Made by a program: the position numbers and the translations under genes
NCBI GenBank assembly: GCA_902729315.2
Contig: LR746268.1
Coordinates: 5,377,501-5,441,500, forward strand
Source of the DNA: Spirodela intermedia
Lineage: Eukaryota; Streptophyta; Magnoliopsida; Alismatales; Araceae
DNA: 64,000 bases
Direction: 5' to 3'
Notes under the pieces: generated by a model
The model's input: only the letters and a program-made list of their open reading frames with translations
Told to the model about the DNA's origin: nothing
Database searches by the model: none
Shown: positions 11,282-22,979 of the stretch, in pieces
Position numbering within the stretch: the first letter of the stretch is position 1
How the letters are laid out: each line of letters starts with the position of its first letter

Positions 11282-12402
11282 TTCTTAGTTTTTAGATGAA
11301 TACATATTTTATAAAGTTGGTTCTCTTTCTTTTAACTCCACTTTTTCTTCCTCTTTTTCTAAGGTTTTCTCTTGCTCTCCCTCTTCATTCTTGTTATAAG
11401 GGTCAATTAAACATTTTCTATTTCTTAATTTAGTTATGATATAAATACATTCATGATTTTTGGTAGGAAAATATGTATGAGATTCTATAGAAATAACATT
11501 ACGATGATTAATTAAGGGCTAAGTTGGAAATCAACTTGTATCATAGTCCACTTCTTCTTTACCTTTCATGTTTTCAACATTATAGTTGACTTGATTCAAT
11601 CTCTCTATATTAGCCTTGAGCTGCTCCACATCTCTCACCATGCCTCGCACTACTTCTTTTGTTTCACGTTTGTCCTTTTGAATTTCCTGTAAAATCTGCA
11701 TAAGAAGTTCATTAGAATTACCTTGAGGCATGTGTTATGGTAGGGACTATTAGAAGTAAGGTCTTGGCTGAAATGGGGGTTGAGATTCCTTGTTGAAGTT
11801 TACATTACCTCACCCATTCTATGAGTTGTGAGATGGTGCATGGTTCATCACATTCATGTCACTGGTGTTGATGTATTCTCCATCTACATGTCTTTTGTTG
11901 AAACACATAGAGCATAGAGTATTCCAAACATGTGAAATAATAGGGTTAGATAATAAATTTTATATCGTGTCCATCAACTTCCTAAGGATGTCTCAATTTT
12001 CTTTAAACGTCTATGAGTCATATCTCTTTCAATTTCTGATTCTATAGCTTTAACATTTAATACTCTTCTCTTAAGTCCTACATTTCTCTCATTTTGATTC
12101 AATCTCATGTGATGGTTGTCATTTTAAGTCAACTATTCAATCAATTCTTCCACCTCATCGTCATATTTTTTTAGAAGTGATCTCTCACATACCATGTCAA
12201 CTCTATTTTTAACATTTTCATATAACCCTTCAGAAAAAAGTTGAATCAATTATCAATTACTATACACATGGTGATGACTCTTCCTAATTAAATTCTTAAA
12301 TATTTCCCAAGCTTCACTAAATGCATCATCTCCTTGAGTGAATGTTTGTACGGCTTTCTTATAGGAGTTAGTCATCCATAAGGAATAAAAAAAATTTAGA
12401 AA

Positions 12403-12807
12403 TCACATTTCTATTTCTTCTGAACTTTCAAATCTCATTCTCAAATTCTTCAACCATTCCTTAACTCTATATTTTAAAGTCAAAAGAAAAACTTTCATCT
12501 TTATGACTTCACTATTAACTCTTGAAATTTGATTCAAGAAATATTTTTCAACTAATTCCTCCAAGTATGTATAAGGATCTTCAATAGATAGTCCATAAAA
12601 ATTAGGTAAGAAGTTAATAAATATATTTTCTATCTTAAAGTTTACTCCTTCTCTCAAAGGTAGATAGATTTGAGTACTTAGTTTACTCCCCATATGATTA
12701 TAATATTCTCTTATTTTTATTCTTTTATCATCATAGTTTTGAGATAAATCTTTATTCCTTAGGTTTTGTGGTAGGTGACGTGACTTAGTCATTATATAGT
12801 AAATCAC
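12403..12807 (-). pseudogene. gag remnant (retrotransposon Gag domain)
   Basis: An open stretch of about 134 codons. It contains the plant Ty3 Gag pattern in which a 'FLPNFYGL...EDPYTYLEE' block is followed, about 30 residues later, by 'LKYRVKEWLKNL' (compare the family's 'LKDKAKTWLQNL'). These features mark the capsid-like N-terminal half of Gag. The start ATG could be 12807 or 12792. The rest of Gag continues to about 11530 in other frames, with a Gln/Glu-rich piece at 11531-11731. It is broken by frameshifts. Confidence 0.75.
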
Positions 12808-13750
12808 GTAAATTTAAAATTTATAAAACTAGAAAATATCAATTTAGATATTTAGAAGTATTTCTAAAAAAATATGTCAATTATAATTTAAGAGAACATA
12901 AAAAAATAGTGATAATTTTCTAGGTCAATTATAAGGATGTAATATAATATCGAGTAATTATTCAAATTTTTCTTTAAAGAATACTATTTTCTACGAATTT
13001 TATATTAGAAAATAAAAATAAAATATATTTAAAATTCACGAAAAAGGGAAATAAGGGTGCGGACGTCAAGATGTCGTCAGCGCCCGACGAATGCGAATCG
13101 GGTGAATACAAAGTTCTGTCTGGTGATTCTTACGTAAGTGATCACAAACGATTTAATTGATCAAATTAAGATCTGTGAAAGCCAGAAGAATCGTAATTGA
13201 ATGAAGTATAACTTGGTAAATTTAAATCACACAATTATTATTAAATGAAGTAGAAATTAAGTTGAAAGTAGAAAAATAGAGTTCTGACGTCACGACGGCG
13301 ATGCATCAGCGATGCACCGAAATCCTAAGCGTTTGGAAGGATCGTCGTGCAGTGTCCATGGCCTCGAAGGCTCTTCTTGGACAAAGACAATGTAAGCAAT
13401 CTCTAGATCTCCTTGAAAAGTCTAGAGATCAATGACATGGAGCGTCGAATCATCTCATGCAGCTGTCACCCAGTGGAGCAAAAAAATGGCGACTCTGCGG
13501 CTCTCTGGTAACTATCATCTGAGGGAAAGGAGTTGGATAGAGGTGGGGCATGTGTCATGAAGCTTCATACTCAAGTCTGCACAGCAAGAGGAGGCTCTTC
13601 ATCACATCCGGTATGCTCTTAAGAGATGACGACTCGTCTCCTGGCGGATCGTCTTCTTCCCAACGACGACTTATTAGTCGATCAATTAGAGATGATTTAC
13701 TCAATGAATTTGCGATATTTTTATCGCGAATCATTCAACAATTTTAGTAA
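12803..13750 (+). repeat. Repeat family C, reference copy next to gag
   Basis: This is the least decayed copy of family C. The other copies are 1-640 (direct) and 650-1590 (inverted). It begins right at the upstream end of the gag remnant and contains a TGGCGACTCTGCGG stretch at about 13486, similar to sequence near primer-binding sites of plant LTR elements. It could be an LTR plus leader of the minus-strand element, or an unrelated insertion. Boundaries were estimated from the inverted copy. Confidence 0.55.
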
Positions 13751-14999
13751 CAATGTTCTGCGAATCACGTTGACGAGATTCTCGTTGATGATCCAATGAT
13801 TCTAACGACATAATCCTTCACTAGCGATCTATAAGAAAGTCGCAATAATCAAATAAAAATATAATTTTTTGCTCTGGAAACCCACGCCGATTGCCCACCT
13901 GCATGAGAGAGATTAAAATAAGTACTATAATGCCCTTATCAAGTGACGTCATAATGGTATATCTCTATTATAAATCAGGGGTATTGTAGGTATTAAAATC
14001 ATCGAAGCCTTTTAGGGGAAGGTGTGATGCGGGTTTAGTCCCATATCGCTTGTGCGTCAAAGTTTCGGATGAATATATAGTAATATTACATTTGAAAGCA
14101 ATGAGTACCTTTCTCCCCCATGTATGACCACTCCTTGCCCCACAGTTGGTTAGCCGTTAGTGACGTGGAAGGGGAGTGGTGCACACGTACCCCTATCAGC
14201 CCTAGTCACTCGAGCCCCTACTCGCGGCTTCTCCCCGACTGCACTTCCGACCCACTTGCGGGCCTAGTTGGCTGACGGGTCCCCCTTAGTTTGTTATATT
14301 TATATTTTTATTTATTTTTCTTCATTTATCTCAAAAATAAGATTATAAAAATCATATAAATTCGTATAAAATCACATAATTAACCAAAAATTCACATTAA
14401 TCAACTAAAAACCATTTTTCACACTTAAACATAAATATAAATCTATTTATCATGAGTTAAGGCTAAAACTATATTATTTACTAATTATTAACTCATGATA
14501 ATGAAGACTTATCAGTAGGTCTTGTGGTGAGTCCATCTCCTCAATAATTTTATCATGATTACTTATATCCTCAAGAGTAGTAGATTTCTTTATTAATTCA
14601 ATGTCTACTAAATTTAGTTTCTTAGATCTATTACCATGCATAAATAATCAAAGGGTTCAAGTGAGAGATATAGCTTTTGAAGGCCTCATTTGATGAATTT
14701 CTACAGTAAAATAAAGGTTATAGAAAAGAAAAATAAGAAATGTTAACCTTTGCTAAGTTGATTGTGAATCCAACTACATGGTCAATTGGCGAGGGGTCAA
14801 GGGGGAAGTCACCCCTCGTAGGGTGTGGGGCAGCGCTTCGCTGCTCAAAATTTTCACAAAATTATATATGTAAAAACTGATATTTTTCTTAAAACATTCT
14901 TGATCAATAGCTCAAAAAAAAATTCATTGAGGAAAGAAAAAATGAAAGAAAATTATATTCTCTCAATGACATCTAGCTCTTCGACAATGACACCACTTT
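13751..14999. other. Intergenic repeat spacer with an orphan snRNA-type promoter motif
   Basis: No coding sequence is seen. At about 14030-14290 a short GC-richer island interrupts the AT-rich DNA and holds the promoter-like pair described separately. The rest is AT-rich and unrecognised. Confidence 0.4.
14038..14080 (+). promoter_or_regulatory. USE-like plus TATA-like pair (plant snRNA promoter architecture)
   Basis: GTCCCATATCG at 14038-14048 differs by one base from the plant Upstream Sequence Element RTCCCACATCG. TATATAG lies at 14074-14080, 25 nt after the USE. In plants a USE-TATA spacing of about 25 nt is typical of Pol III snRNA-type genes such as U6, U3 and 7SL, against about 33-35 nt for Pol II. 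No U6, U3 or 7SL sequence follows at the expected start near 14105. It may be a decayed promoter or one carried by a repeat. Confidence 0.35.
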
Positions 15000-15800
15000 G
15001 ATGCTCAATTTAGAGGTTAAATCGTGATGCAACCAAGTTCATGCAAATAATTTATAGAACCTCACTCTTCAATTTAAGATGACTGAAAAAAATAATCGAC
15101 AAGAGTGAGATTAGGCCCTCTCTTATGATAAAACAAAAATAAGATAATGGATCTAGAGAATTAGGCCCTCTCTAAAAAGGGTGAAGATAAAAAAAAATAA
15201 AAAGTACAACAAAAATAAGATAATGGATCTAGAGAATTAAGCCGCTCCAATAGACAATTATGATTAATAATCGACTCTCTTGGTGAACAATCCAGATGCT
15301 TTTATGAGGACGGCACTCTATCCTCCTCTTAATCTCATCTTAAAGTTTCTTAAGATAGGTGGCCTAGATTTCATCTTTTGATAGCATGTTTAAGTTCAAA
15401 TGAGTTAGGCTAAGGTGATGCCCTCTCTTGAGCTCATAAACATATTAGGTCGGCCCTCTCTATAAGACTTAGGCTTTTCTTTGGGCTGAAGACTTTGGCT
15501 TTTTCCATTACTTTCAATTCATAATAAGAGCTCACCTAAGTCCTTGCAATCAAATAATTATTAAAAAAATATGAGAGAATCACTACTTGACTTCATAAAA
15601 GTCAAGTGAGATTAGTCTCATAATATAAATAAAATAATATATATTAAAGTTTTAACAATAAAATATTATAAATGTTATCAGATATAAATGTCATAAATAT
15701 TTAAATAATAAAATACTTAAAAGTCATAATAAAACATTAGTCTCATAATATAAATAAATAATATATATTAATGCATAAATGTAACTAATTTAGAATTATC
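15000..15800 (+). repeat. Repeat family B, long copy 2
   Basis: Colinear by eye with 4820-5960 in the same orientation. It carries its own internal duplication: a block with AAGATAATGGATCTAGAGAATTA recurs at about 15140 and 15217, about 77 bp apart. It is immediately followed by family A copy 2. It may be the right-hand partner of the B copy on the other side of the gag-pol remnant. Confidence 0.6.
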
Positions 15801-15804
15801 ACTA

Positions 15805-16130
15805 GCCCACAAGGGGTGACACACAAGCTATCATGTGCACTAAGAGTCGAGAGGTAATGCTCCTTCTAGGCCGATTTGATTGACATAACCACTGTCAACA
15901 CCGTACGTTGCTCCTCATCTACCACCAACGTTGTAGGATGTTCCTCAACCACCACCATAGGAGTACCTTACCTTAATCTTCTAGAGACATACATCTTATA
16001 GGGACGATCAAGTAGGCCTACTCTAGTTTTGGGTCAAGGAGGGCCCACTCTTATCAAGTTGGATCATTATGAAGAGTCTACTTGTCTTTTTTCAGTCTCA
16101 GAGCATTGAGTAAGACGATTTATGCCACTA
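15805..16130 (+). repeat. Repeat family A, copy 2
   Basis: Same-orientation homologue of 3958-4297 over about 330 bp. The order here is B then A, whereas at the left side it is A then B. The pair is thus not simply the two ends of one element with LTR order A-B. Confidence 0.7.
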
Positions 16131-17369
16131 TGTGGTGATAACATGTTGATTATGACATGAAAGGCATGATAACATGTTGATTTTATTCAAGACCTTAAAT
16201 ATTACAAACTAGCACGTTATCATATTAAAAAACAAACATTTAATATTTTTTAAATATTTCATGAAGTTTAATATTTTTTAGAATTTTTTAGAATTCTTAT
16301 ATGAGTTCTATGGTCATAAATGATTTTTTTATTAATATGAGAATTTTAGGATTCTATAATATCTTTTTATGATGTTTAGGAAGTCGATATATACTATGAT
16401 GGATGAGATTTGATATGTAGGGATGAGGTGATGGAATCAAGGGTTGAGGCACTAACAAGCAACATCATTAAATGAGGAGATCAGAAGTTGTCAAGAATAT
16501 CTACACAATCAATGGTAGATGAAATATACTTACTAAGGGTGCAGCAGATCTCAACATTTAGAAAAAATCTATGGCTACAACAAGATCCTCAAATCCAACG
16601 CTTTAGATCAACTTGAGAGGAAACTAACTCTCACCTAATCTTATCACAGCCCAAAAGATAAAAATACCTTCATTTAATCACAGCCCTAGATCAAATGATC
16701 TCAAATGAATGAACTCACAAGAAGGCAAGATCAGCTTACACAAGTATGTCCATACTCCAATGTAAAACCTTACACATTTAAGCCGTCATTTAGGGGTGAA
16801 AAACCTAACTTCGAATGCCCCAACATTTAGTCAGCTCACATGAAATAACATTGAGGTTTTGCATTCATTATGAATGTATTTTGGTTGAATTCACAACGTA
16901 GATCCTTGGAAAAGCTACTTGAAGAGAAAATCTTTTGGCCTTGGCGACATATAGAGGCCCAAGGTAAGTTCATACAAGTTTGACATGTTCCGCATGTGAC
17001 CAATCAGCTAAGTATTCGTAAGTTTGAAATAGAGTGATTTACTATTTCGATTCCGCATTATGAGTCTTATCAGTGTATATTTCACCTCACTATCATCATC
17101 CACATCGTTGATTTTCTATTTTTTCCTTCTCTAACATTAAAAATCCTTCTTACTTGCCCTTGCCTCTCTTTTGAGTTCCTTTGATTTAAATCTATCAATT
17201 AATAGAATAGTAATTAATTAACATCTAATCCTCATTCTTTGTTGATCGACCTTATACTTACCATAGTAATTACCTATTTTAGTATTTTAATTTGATAAAT
17301 TAAGGTTTTTTAAAAAAATTATTAATTAATTTTGGAGCTTTTTAACAACCCTCGATTTCGTTTTATCAC
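16131..17369. other. Unrecognised AT-rich intergenic DNA
   Basis: No open frame of note, RNA gene or clear repeat copy was recognised. The segment lies between family A copy 2 and the inverted B fragment. Confidence 0.4.
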
Positions 17370-17640
17370 CACCCATGTTAGGACACCTTAAGATGAAATT
17401 AAAAGGAGGATTAGAGTGCCACCATCATTGGTAGAATCTAGGCCATCTCGCCCCCCTCTTAGAGGGCTTTTTTGGTTCTCTCTCTAGCAGTGGCTAACCA
17501 AAAGAAAAATGAAAAAAATTAAAGCCCGATCAATGACATTCTCGTGCTCAAAATCATTGTGGACAACAATTTGGAAAAGTGGGTTTCATCGAAATCTAGG
17601 GTAAATGTGGACTACTCGGTCGTAACAGTCTTGATCTCAG
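17370..17640 (-). repeat. Repeat family B, inverted fragment
   Basis: The reverse complement matches about 5200-5545 of the long B copy. Shared landmarks are the AATGACATTCTCGTGC block at about 17537, the 'CTCTCTCTAG.AGTG.CTAAC' stretch near 17480, and CACCTTAAGATGA near 17387. It marks the right edge of the repeat-dense part of the window. Confidence 0.55.
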
Positions 17641-18655
17641 TCATTTGGAAGGGCCCTTGTGAGAAATGGGTACCGAATGATTGGTAGGCAACAGGTCTCT
17701 GTCATGGATCATCTTACTTTAAATGGTTGTCAGTCATCTTACTCTGGCAACAGCGCCCTTAGCTTCACGCCATATATGAAAATTCATTATTCTCAGCATC
17801 GGTCCCCACCAGCATCGTCCTCAGCCTTGGAGTCGTTCTCGCTGTCGGCACCAGCATTTGTTCCTCTTTTCATATCTGTATGTCTGCGACGGCAAGTTCC
17901 GAGCTTGGTTTGATCATAATCCTGGGATAAATGCGACCAAACAGGCAACGAGGATTCTTTATCTCATTGACAATTCGAGGGACCTTGGTGGCCGGAAGGA
18001 ACAAACGGGTTTTCGTAAGGTTTGGGATAAGGTTTCGCCATGAGTTTCCCCCGTGAGTTTTTGAGATATTTCAAGGTTTGGTGAGATGGATTCTGTTGAA
18101 CGGTAAACGCGGATCGTCATCTTAGACGGGGTCGACGAATTGAATTCCTCACCAATCCCCAGGATTACTGCAGCTAAATAATCCTTCTTATGAAAACCTT
18201 GGAGAGTAACCCATATTCTAAGCTAAATGTACATCTAATGTGCAGCGATTATTCTCGAGCTTAATCGCAATTGACGGGCCCACATGACATCCTTTTACGT
18301 GTTGCAAGCTTGTGTACCATCTTACATCCATCTAATATCTCGTTGTGTCAGCTGCCATCAACCATTAGCATTGATAGTATCTCGATTTCACTGAATATAT
18401 ATATATCTATATGTTACGTTTTTGGGTGGTCATCGTTATATCATCTTCAGTTATTTGGTAAGATAGTGACCGTTTCCTAATATCATATTAGCTCATATCG
18501 CATTAATGGATTCCTAAGAAGGTTCCCCATTTATCGTTGGACATGGTCGTGACTCTATCATCTTTATCTTCTTCGTCCGGAGGTCGGGGTTCTGTTAGGT
18601 AGCGTTGTCAACCGGTGTCTGAGTCCACCGCCCTTCTTCCTACGACCGGGCAGGA
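17641..18655. other. Intergenic and upstream region of the GDSL gene
   Basis: Mixed-composition DNA with short open frames that show no family resemblance. The final 100 bases hold the putative core promoter of the GDSL gene. Confidence 0.35.
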
Positions 18656-18661
18656 GACGCC

Positions 18662-18667
18662 TATAAA
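18662..18667 (+). promoter_or_regulatory. Putative TATA box of the GDSL gene
   Basis: TATAAA lies 79 bp upstream of the chosen ATG (18741). Transcription would start near 18690-18695 and give a leader of about 45-50 nt. This argues against the in-frame ATG at 18615, which lies upstream of the TATA box. Confidence 0.45.
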
Positions 18668-18740
18668 CCCCCTTGGAAAACTTCCCAAGAAAACATGCCG
18701 CTTCATTTCCTCTGCTAATTTACGCAGAGCCACCAGAGCC

Positions 18741-20266
18741 ATGGCTGGGCGCCTGATCCTCTGGCTGCTCTCACTTGTGCAACCTTTACACCTCGAGTTC
18801 GTCGTCCCCCCTCCCCGCGGAGGAAGCGGATCTTCCGCCGTTGCCAAGGGCTGCGCCATCACCTCGATTTACAGCCTCGGGGACTCCACTGCCGACACCG
18901 GCAACAGAATTTATCTCACCCGGGAAGGAGAGCGCTCGCCATCGGCCTCCCTTCCCTACGGCGAGACCCTCCAGAAGGCCACCGGTCGATTCTCAGACGG
19001 CTACCTTATTATCGACTACATCAGTAAGGGCAGATAAATTTTCTCCGTAGCGAGCGGTTCATTTTGTCATCATCTGTGTATTCCAGAATCCAAAATCAAC
19101 TTCCCGTCCCTCACCTCCCCCTCCTTTCCAACAGCGGCTACGTTTGATCTTCCCAACATGCCACCGTACATGGATAAATCGGCCAACTTTGACTATGGAG
19201 TCAACTTCGCTGTCGGCGGAGCTACTGCACTCAATCAGTCTTTCTTCCTCAAAAGGGGGATCTCGCTACCAGTAACGTCTTACTCACTCGACCTGCAGCT
19301 CCAATGGTTCAATGCCCACATCAACCATATCTGCCTCTCCAAGGAAGGTCCTGCCCTCCCCACATTTCCCCATAATCGTATCATCTCTTGGATCGTAGGA
19401 TTTATTTCTGACATCCGTTTATGAACTATAGACTGTTCAAATAAGTTCCGAAAGGCGCTCTTCCTAGTGGGTGAGATTGGGGGGAACGACTACAGCAATT
19501 CCTTCCAGGCAGGCAAGTCATTGGAAGAGGTGAAGACTTATGTGCCACAAGTGGTGGGAACCATCATAGCTACTGCTAAGGTACTGAAAGTTTTGTCATA
19601 TGAGCGATTAATTAACCTCAGATATTATAAACTCAGTAGGTTAATGACGTTTACAGGCATTAATCAACGTCGGCGCCCGTCGATTAGTGGTGCCGGGGAA
19701 TTTTCCGATCGGCTGCATGCCGATCTACCTCACTCTCTTCAAAGGCCGCGGCTTGGTCCCTGATGAGAGGGGCTGTCTGAAGAGCCTCAACAGCTTCGCT
19801 GAATACCACAATGAGTACCTGCAGAAGGCCATCCGGGATCTGAAGAAGACTCACCCTGACATCACCATAACCTACGGAGATTACTATAATATGTACTTAA
19901 CATTGATTGACAAGGCCGATGATTACGGTAAATCTAATATCCCCATTATCAAATCTATGAATCATGTTACATGACATCTGAATGGTGTGGTATTTTTCAT
20001 GACCAGGGTTCGAGAAAAATTCTCTTCTCAAGGCTTGTTGCGGGAGCAATGAAGACGGCGAATTTCACTCGAAAAACAGGTGTGGGAACCCAGGAGCTCC
20101 ACTGTGCGCTGATCCAAGCCGGTTCATCAGCTGGGATGGGATTCACTTGACACAGGAGGCTTACAAAAATATGGGAAATATGCTGATTTCGGAGTTCATC
20201 AAGGAATGGAATTGCAGAAAGCAGTCCGAAATAAATTATGCTCGAATGGTCCCTGCTGGCATCTAG
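18741..20266 (+). CDS. GDSL esterase/lipase, secreted (five exons)
   Basis: Exons are 18741-19023, 19087-19347, 19432-19580, 19657-19927 and 20007-20266; phases agree and predict 407 residues. The protein belongs to the SGNH/GDSL hydrolases, which cleave ester bonds of lipids, wall polysaccharides or small acyl esters, usually outside the cell. An N-terminal hydrophobic stretch (about residues 5-20) looks like a signal peptide. Block I is LGDSTADTGN, with the nucleophilic Ser. Block II is NFAVGGAT, with the oxyanion Gly. Block III is GEIGGNDY, with the oxyanion Asn. Block V is WDGIHLT, with the catalytic Asp and His. The usual Phe before GDS is Leu. The five-exon structure and length match the Arabidopsis At1g28580-like clade. 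The donor of intron 2 (G|GTCCTG) is weak but is the only one that keeps the phase. Substrate unknown. Confidence 0.9.
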
Positions 20267-21019
20267 GAACTACATCATTGAGTAGGTTCTGTATTGAACT
20301 CTGAGGGGCAAATTAGAACATCTGCTTAACTCAAATGTATGGATTTGACATCGATAATATATCGAAAGAATTACCTTCCAAATTGATACTCCCTAAAAAA
20401 AAAGGGGGGGCCTCAAATTTACCATAAATGATTATAAGCATCAGTAATTTATATACACAACTAACGTCAGGAACATGGTAGTGTTGACTAAGCTCTAGAG
20501 AACAAGCACTGTAATTTCTAACTTTGGTTTATCAAGCACGGTACAGTAAATGCTATTTTGGTAGACTTGACCAGATTTTGCGTGTTTACGAGCACATCTA
20601 TCAAATGGGAAGTAAATATAGCTGCAAAAAAAAGAAGGAAAATCAGCCATAATTAATAGGAAAATACCAGGAAACATTCCATAAATTTGATGAATGTGTA
20701 CCCAAAGATCATCAGGTTTATTTAACATTTTCGTGAAACCAAAATAAAATTCCTCGATGTTCACCTAAGGGTATACAAACAAAACTGTTAAATATCATAT
20801 TAAAACCATACTGAGACGATATTGGTTAAAATCCTTGCTTCTGTTCCACTGCCAAAACATTTGACAGATGCTCACTGTTGCTTTTCAATATCCTGCACTT
20901 AATTAGACACTAAAGCTCCTTGGTTCATATGGTCTTAAAATAACTAGAACAATTAGATCGGCAAGATTGCCTTTAGATAAAAAATGGCACCACAAGAACT
21001 GAAGTACAGCAACCTTTGG
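20267..21019. other. 3' flank of the GDSL gene
   Basis: AT-rich, no recognisable gene. It presumably includes the GDSL 3' UTR and the end of the minus-strand gene remnant to its right. A homopolymer A/G run lies at about 20395-20409. Confidence 0.35.
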
Positions 21020-21881
21020 CATGCTCTGATATGTCCACTGCATCCTCGATTGATCTGTGCTCACTTGCCGGTTAAAAACTTAGCATTGTCATGTGAGAGA
21101 CTGTAAACTTATGACCAACATCATTTGGAAACCAAAGCGAGAACTTATAACCTGTGGCATGGACACAAAGCTCGAATTTCTCTTCCCCTGTTGATTGTCA
21201 TAGAACCAACGAGGGTTCATGCATAGATCATAATACCCACTGAGAGGAATAGCAGGCGTGACAAATTTTTCCTACAATATGTTGCCACCTGATAATCGAT
21301 AAAAACAAAACATATGGTGTAACCACGAATTATCTTTGAATGAGAGATGTAGTATCAAACCATTAGGAAGGCGTTTGCTTGCCTTATAGCATTCGTGCCA
21401 AACATTGACGCAGATTAATCACATTGATGCGCATCATTTCGGGTTCCAAAAGTTAATGACGTCTTTGGAGAAGCCTGCTGAATCATTGTCAAATTGGAAT
21501 TTGCAAGGAAAGAGAGAAATCCAGTCTTGATCATCTGAAAAAATTGTCACTCACTAAAAACTCTACCTTCTTGTTACTCTTCTCCCACATTCCAGAATCT
21601 TTTCTTTTCTGGGATTTTTGATCTGCCTGCATCGTTTCCAAAGAATCAAAGTTGATGGTACTCTCAGAGTTGTTTGACTGGGACACATTAATAGTTTCAC
21701 AAATAAAAGCAGGTTGTTCATCGCCTCGGGCACCATCATTCAAAAGAAACCTCTCCACCTGCGTTATTAGTTTCAAAGCAAGTTCATATTTATATTCAGC
21801 CATTGATCCCACTTCAACAAGTTGAAGGCATCGCACTGAAAGATGGTCATAACTGTCCATGAGATTCTTGCAACAACATCT
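21020..21881 (-). pseudogene. C-terminal exons of a probable FAR1-RELATED SEQUENCE (FRS) protein, N-terminus missing
   Basis: The minus strand shows two exon-like open segments bounded by AG and GT. One is 21881-21555: it follows a TTAG acceptor, ends at a GTGAGT donor, spans 109 codons and contains 'YDHLSVRCLQLVEVGSMAEYK'. The other is 21271-21152: it follows TTGTAG, ends before GTTATAAG, spans 40 codons and contains 'GYYDLCMNPRWFYDNQQGK'. A further piece with QWTYQSM lies near 21025-21070. The helical 'Y..LS..C..L...GS...YE.AL' pattern and the QWTYQ piece recall the C-terminal tail of FAR1/FHY3-related transposase-derived factors. The FAR1 and MULE domains are absent upstream. It is a fragment or a gene relic; the family call is tentative. 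Confidence 0.3.
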
Positions 21882-22979
21882 CTAACCCAGCTTTTGTGAA
21901 TTTCATTTTAACATGACGCCATCATGTAATTCCAAGAGCTAAACCAAGTTTCATTCTTTTTCAAGAGAATAGAATATGCATTCAGGGGCTGAGCGAGAGA
22001 GGGTAATACTGGAATAATGAATAAATAAACAAAGCTTTGATATTAACACATCATGCTCCCAGGTAAAGTTTGAACATAGATGAGCTTGTCACATGTCCCA
22101 GAGGCCAGATTGTCGGTGGTAGGCTGCAAATATTTCCTACCCACCGAACCGTAGAACAGTCCTCAAGGTGCTCTCTCACTGAGGGTAAAGGAGTTTAAGG
22201 CAGGTAAAAATGGACAAGTTCTATGCTAGGGCATAAGATATTATTTACGGGAAGTACTAGGAAGAGGATTACAGGGGTACGATCCCTTCGTAGCTTAAAA
22301 CCTCCAAACTTCAGTAACCAATCCAAATACAGATTTATCTCCCCAGATTGGTCGCTGAAGAAAGAGACAACAGCACTTGGAGGTTGCAAGGAAAGAGTAG
22401 AAGAGTGAGAGGAAATACGGGGAGGCAACTTCCGTACTCTAATCCTTGCACGGGGAAATACGCAATGTCAAGAAACTGGTAGACTGCGATCAGGGAAAAC
22501 TTCCATAAGTTCTTAAAATCCCACATGGGAGCAGTTCCAGTAGACCAGGAATGTTCTAACCGGCGATGGGCGGACACTCTGACCCCCGAAGTCAGCATCG
22601 CTGCTGCTGTTGATGTCGGCGGAGGGTGAGAGCAAGGACAGGTTTACAGCGAAAGACATAAGAGCCAATGGGCCCTCCCGTCAGAGCCCTCAACAGCGAC
22701 GTCTCACGGTTCTGGGCGGTCCCCCTCGCCGTGACAAGCTCGCCGACATGAACGGGAAGTTGATGTCTTTCGAGGCGGCAACATCCGTCCACTGATTTCG
22801 AGCCAACGGCCGGATGGCTTCGTCTCAACACGTGCAGGAAACCCACTCTCAGACGATGGCTCACACGTGTGACGCTCCAATCAGGCCCACCGAGGTGTAG
22901 GGCCCTCTCCTTTCTTCCCGCCCCGGAAGCAGCGATTTTTGTCTCTTGGAATGGTCGAGAGAAATTCGCGCCGTCGACC
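21882..22979. other. Intergenic/5' region of the DYW PPR gene
   Basis: No convincing gene. The GC content rises after about 22560. Several overlapping short open frames at 22590-23020 on both strands are unrelated to known families and are probably chance frames in the GC-rich leader of the PPR gene. Confidence 0.35.

Larger units (their letters stand above)
7570..12807 (-). mobile_element. Degenerate Ty3/gypsy retrotransposon internal region (gag-pol)
   Basis: Read on the minus strand from right to left the order is gag, protease, reverse transcriptase, RNase H, integrase. Integrase comes last, which is the Ty3/gypsy order; Copia elements place it before reverse transcriptase. The protease surroundings and the gag motif resemble the Tat/Athila branch, but I recall this only as a pattern. 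Every domain is interrupted by stops or frameshifts, and no open frame exceeds 163 residues, so the copy cannot be autonomous. Candidate terminal repeats are the B copies (4820-5960 and 15000-15800) or the C copy next to gag. Confidence 0.85.
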
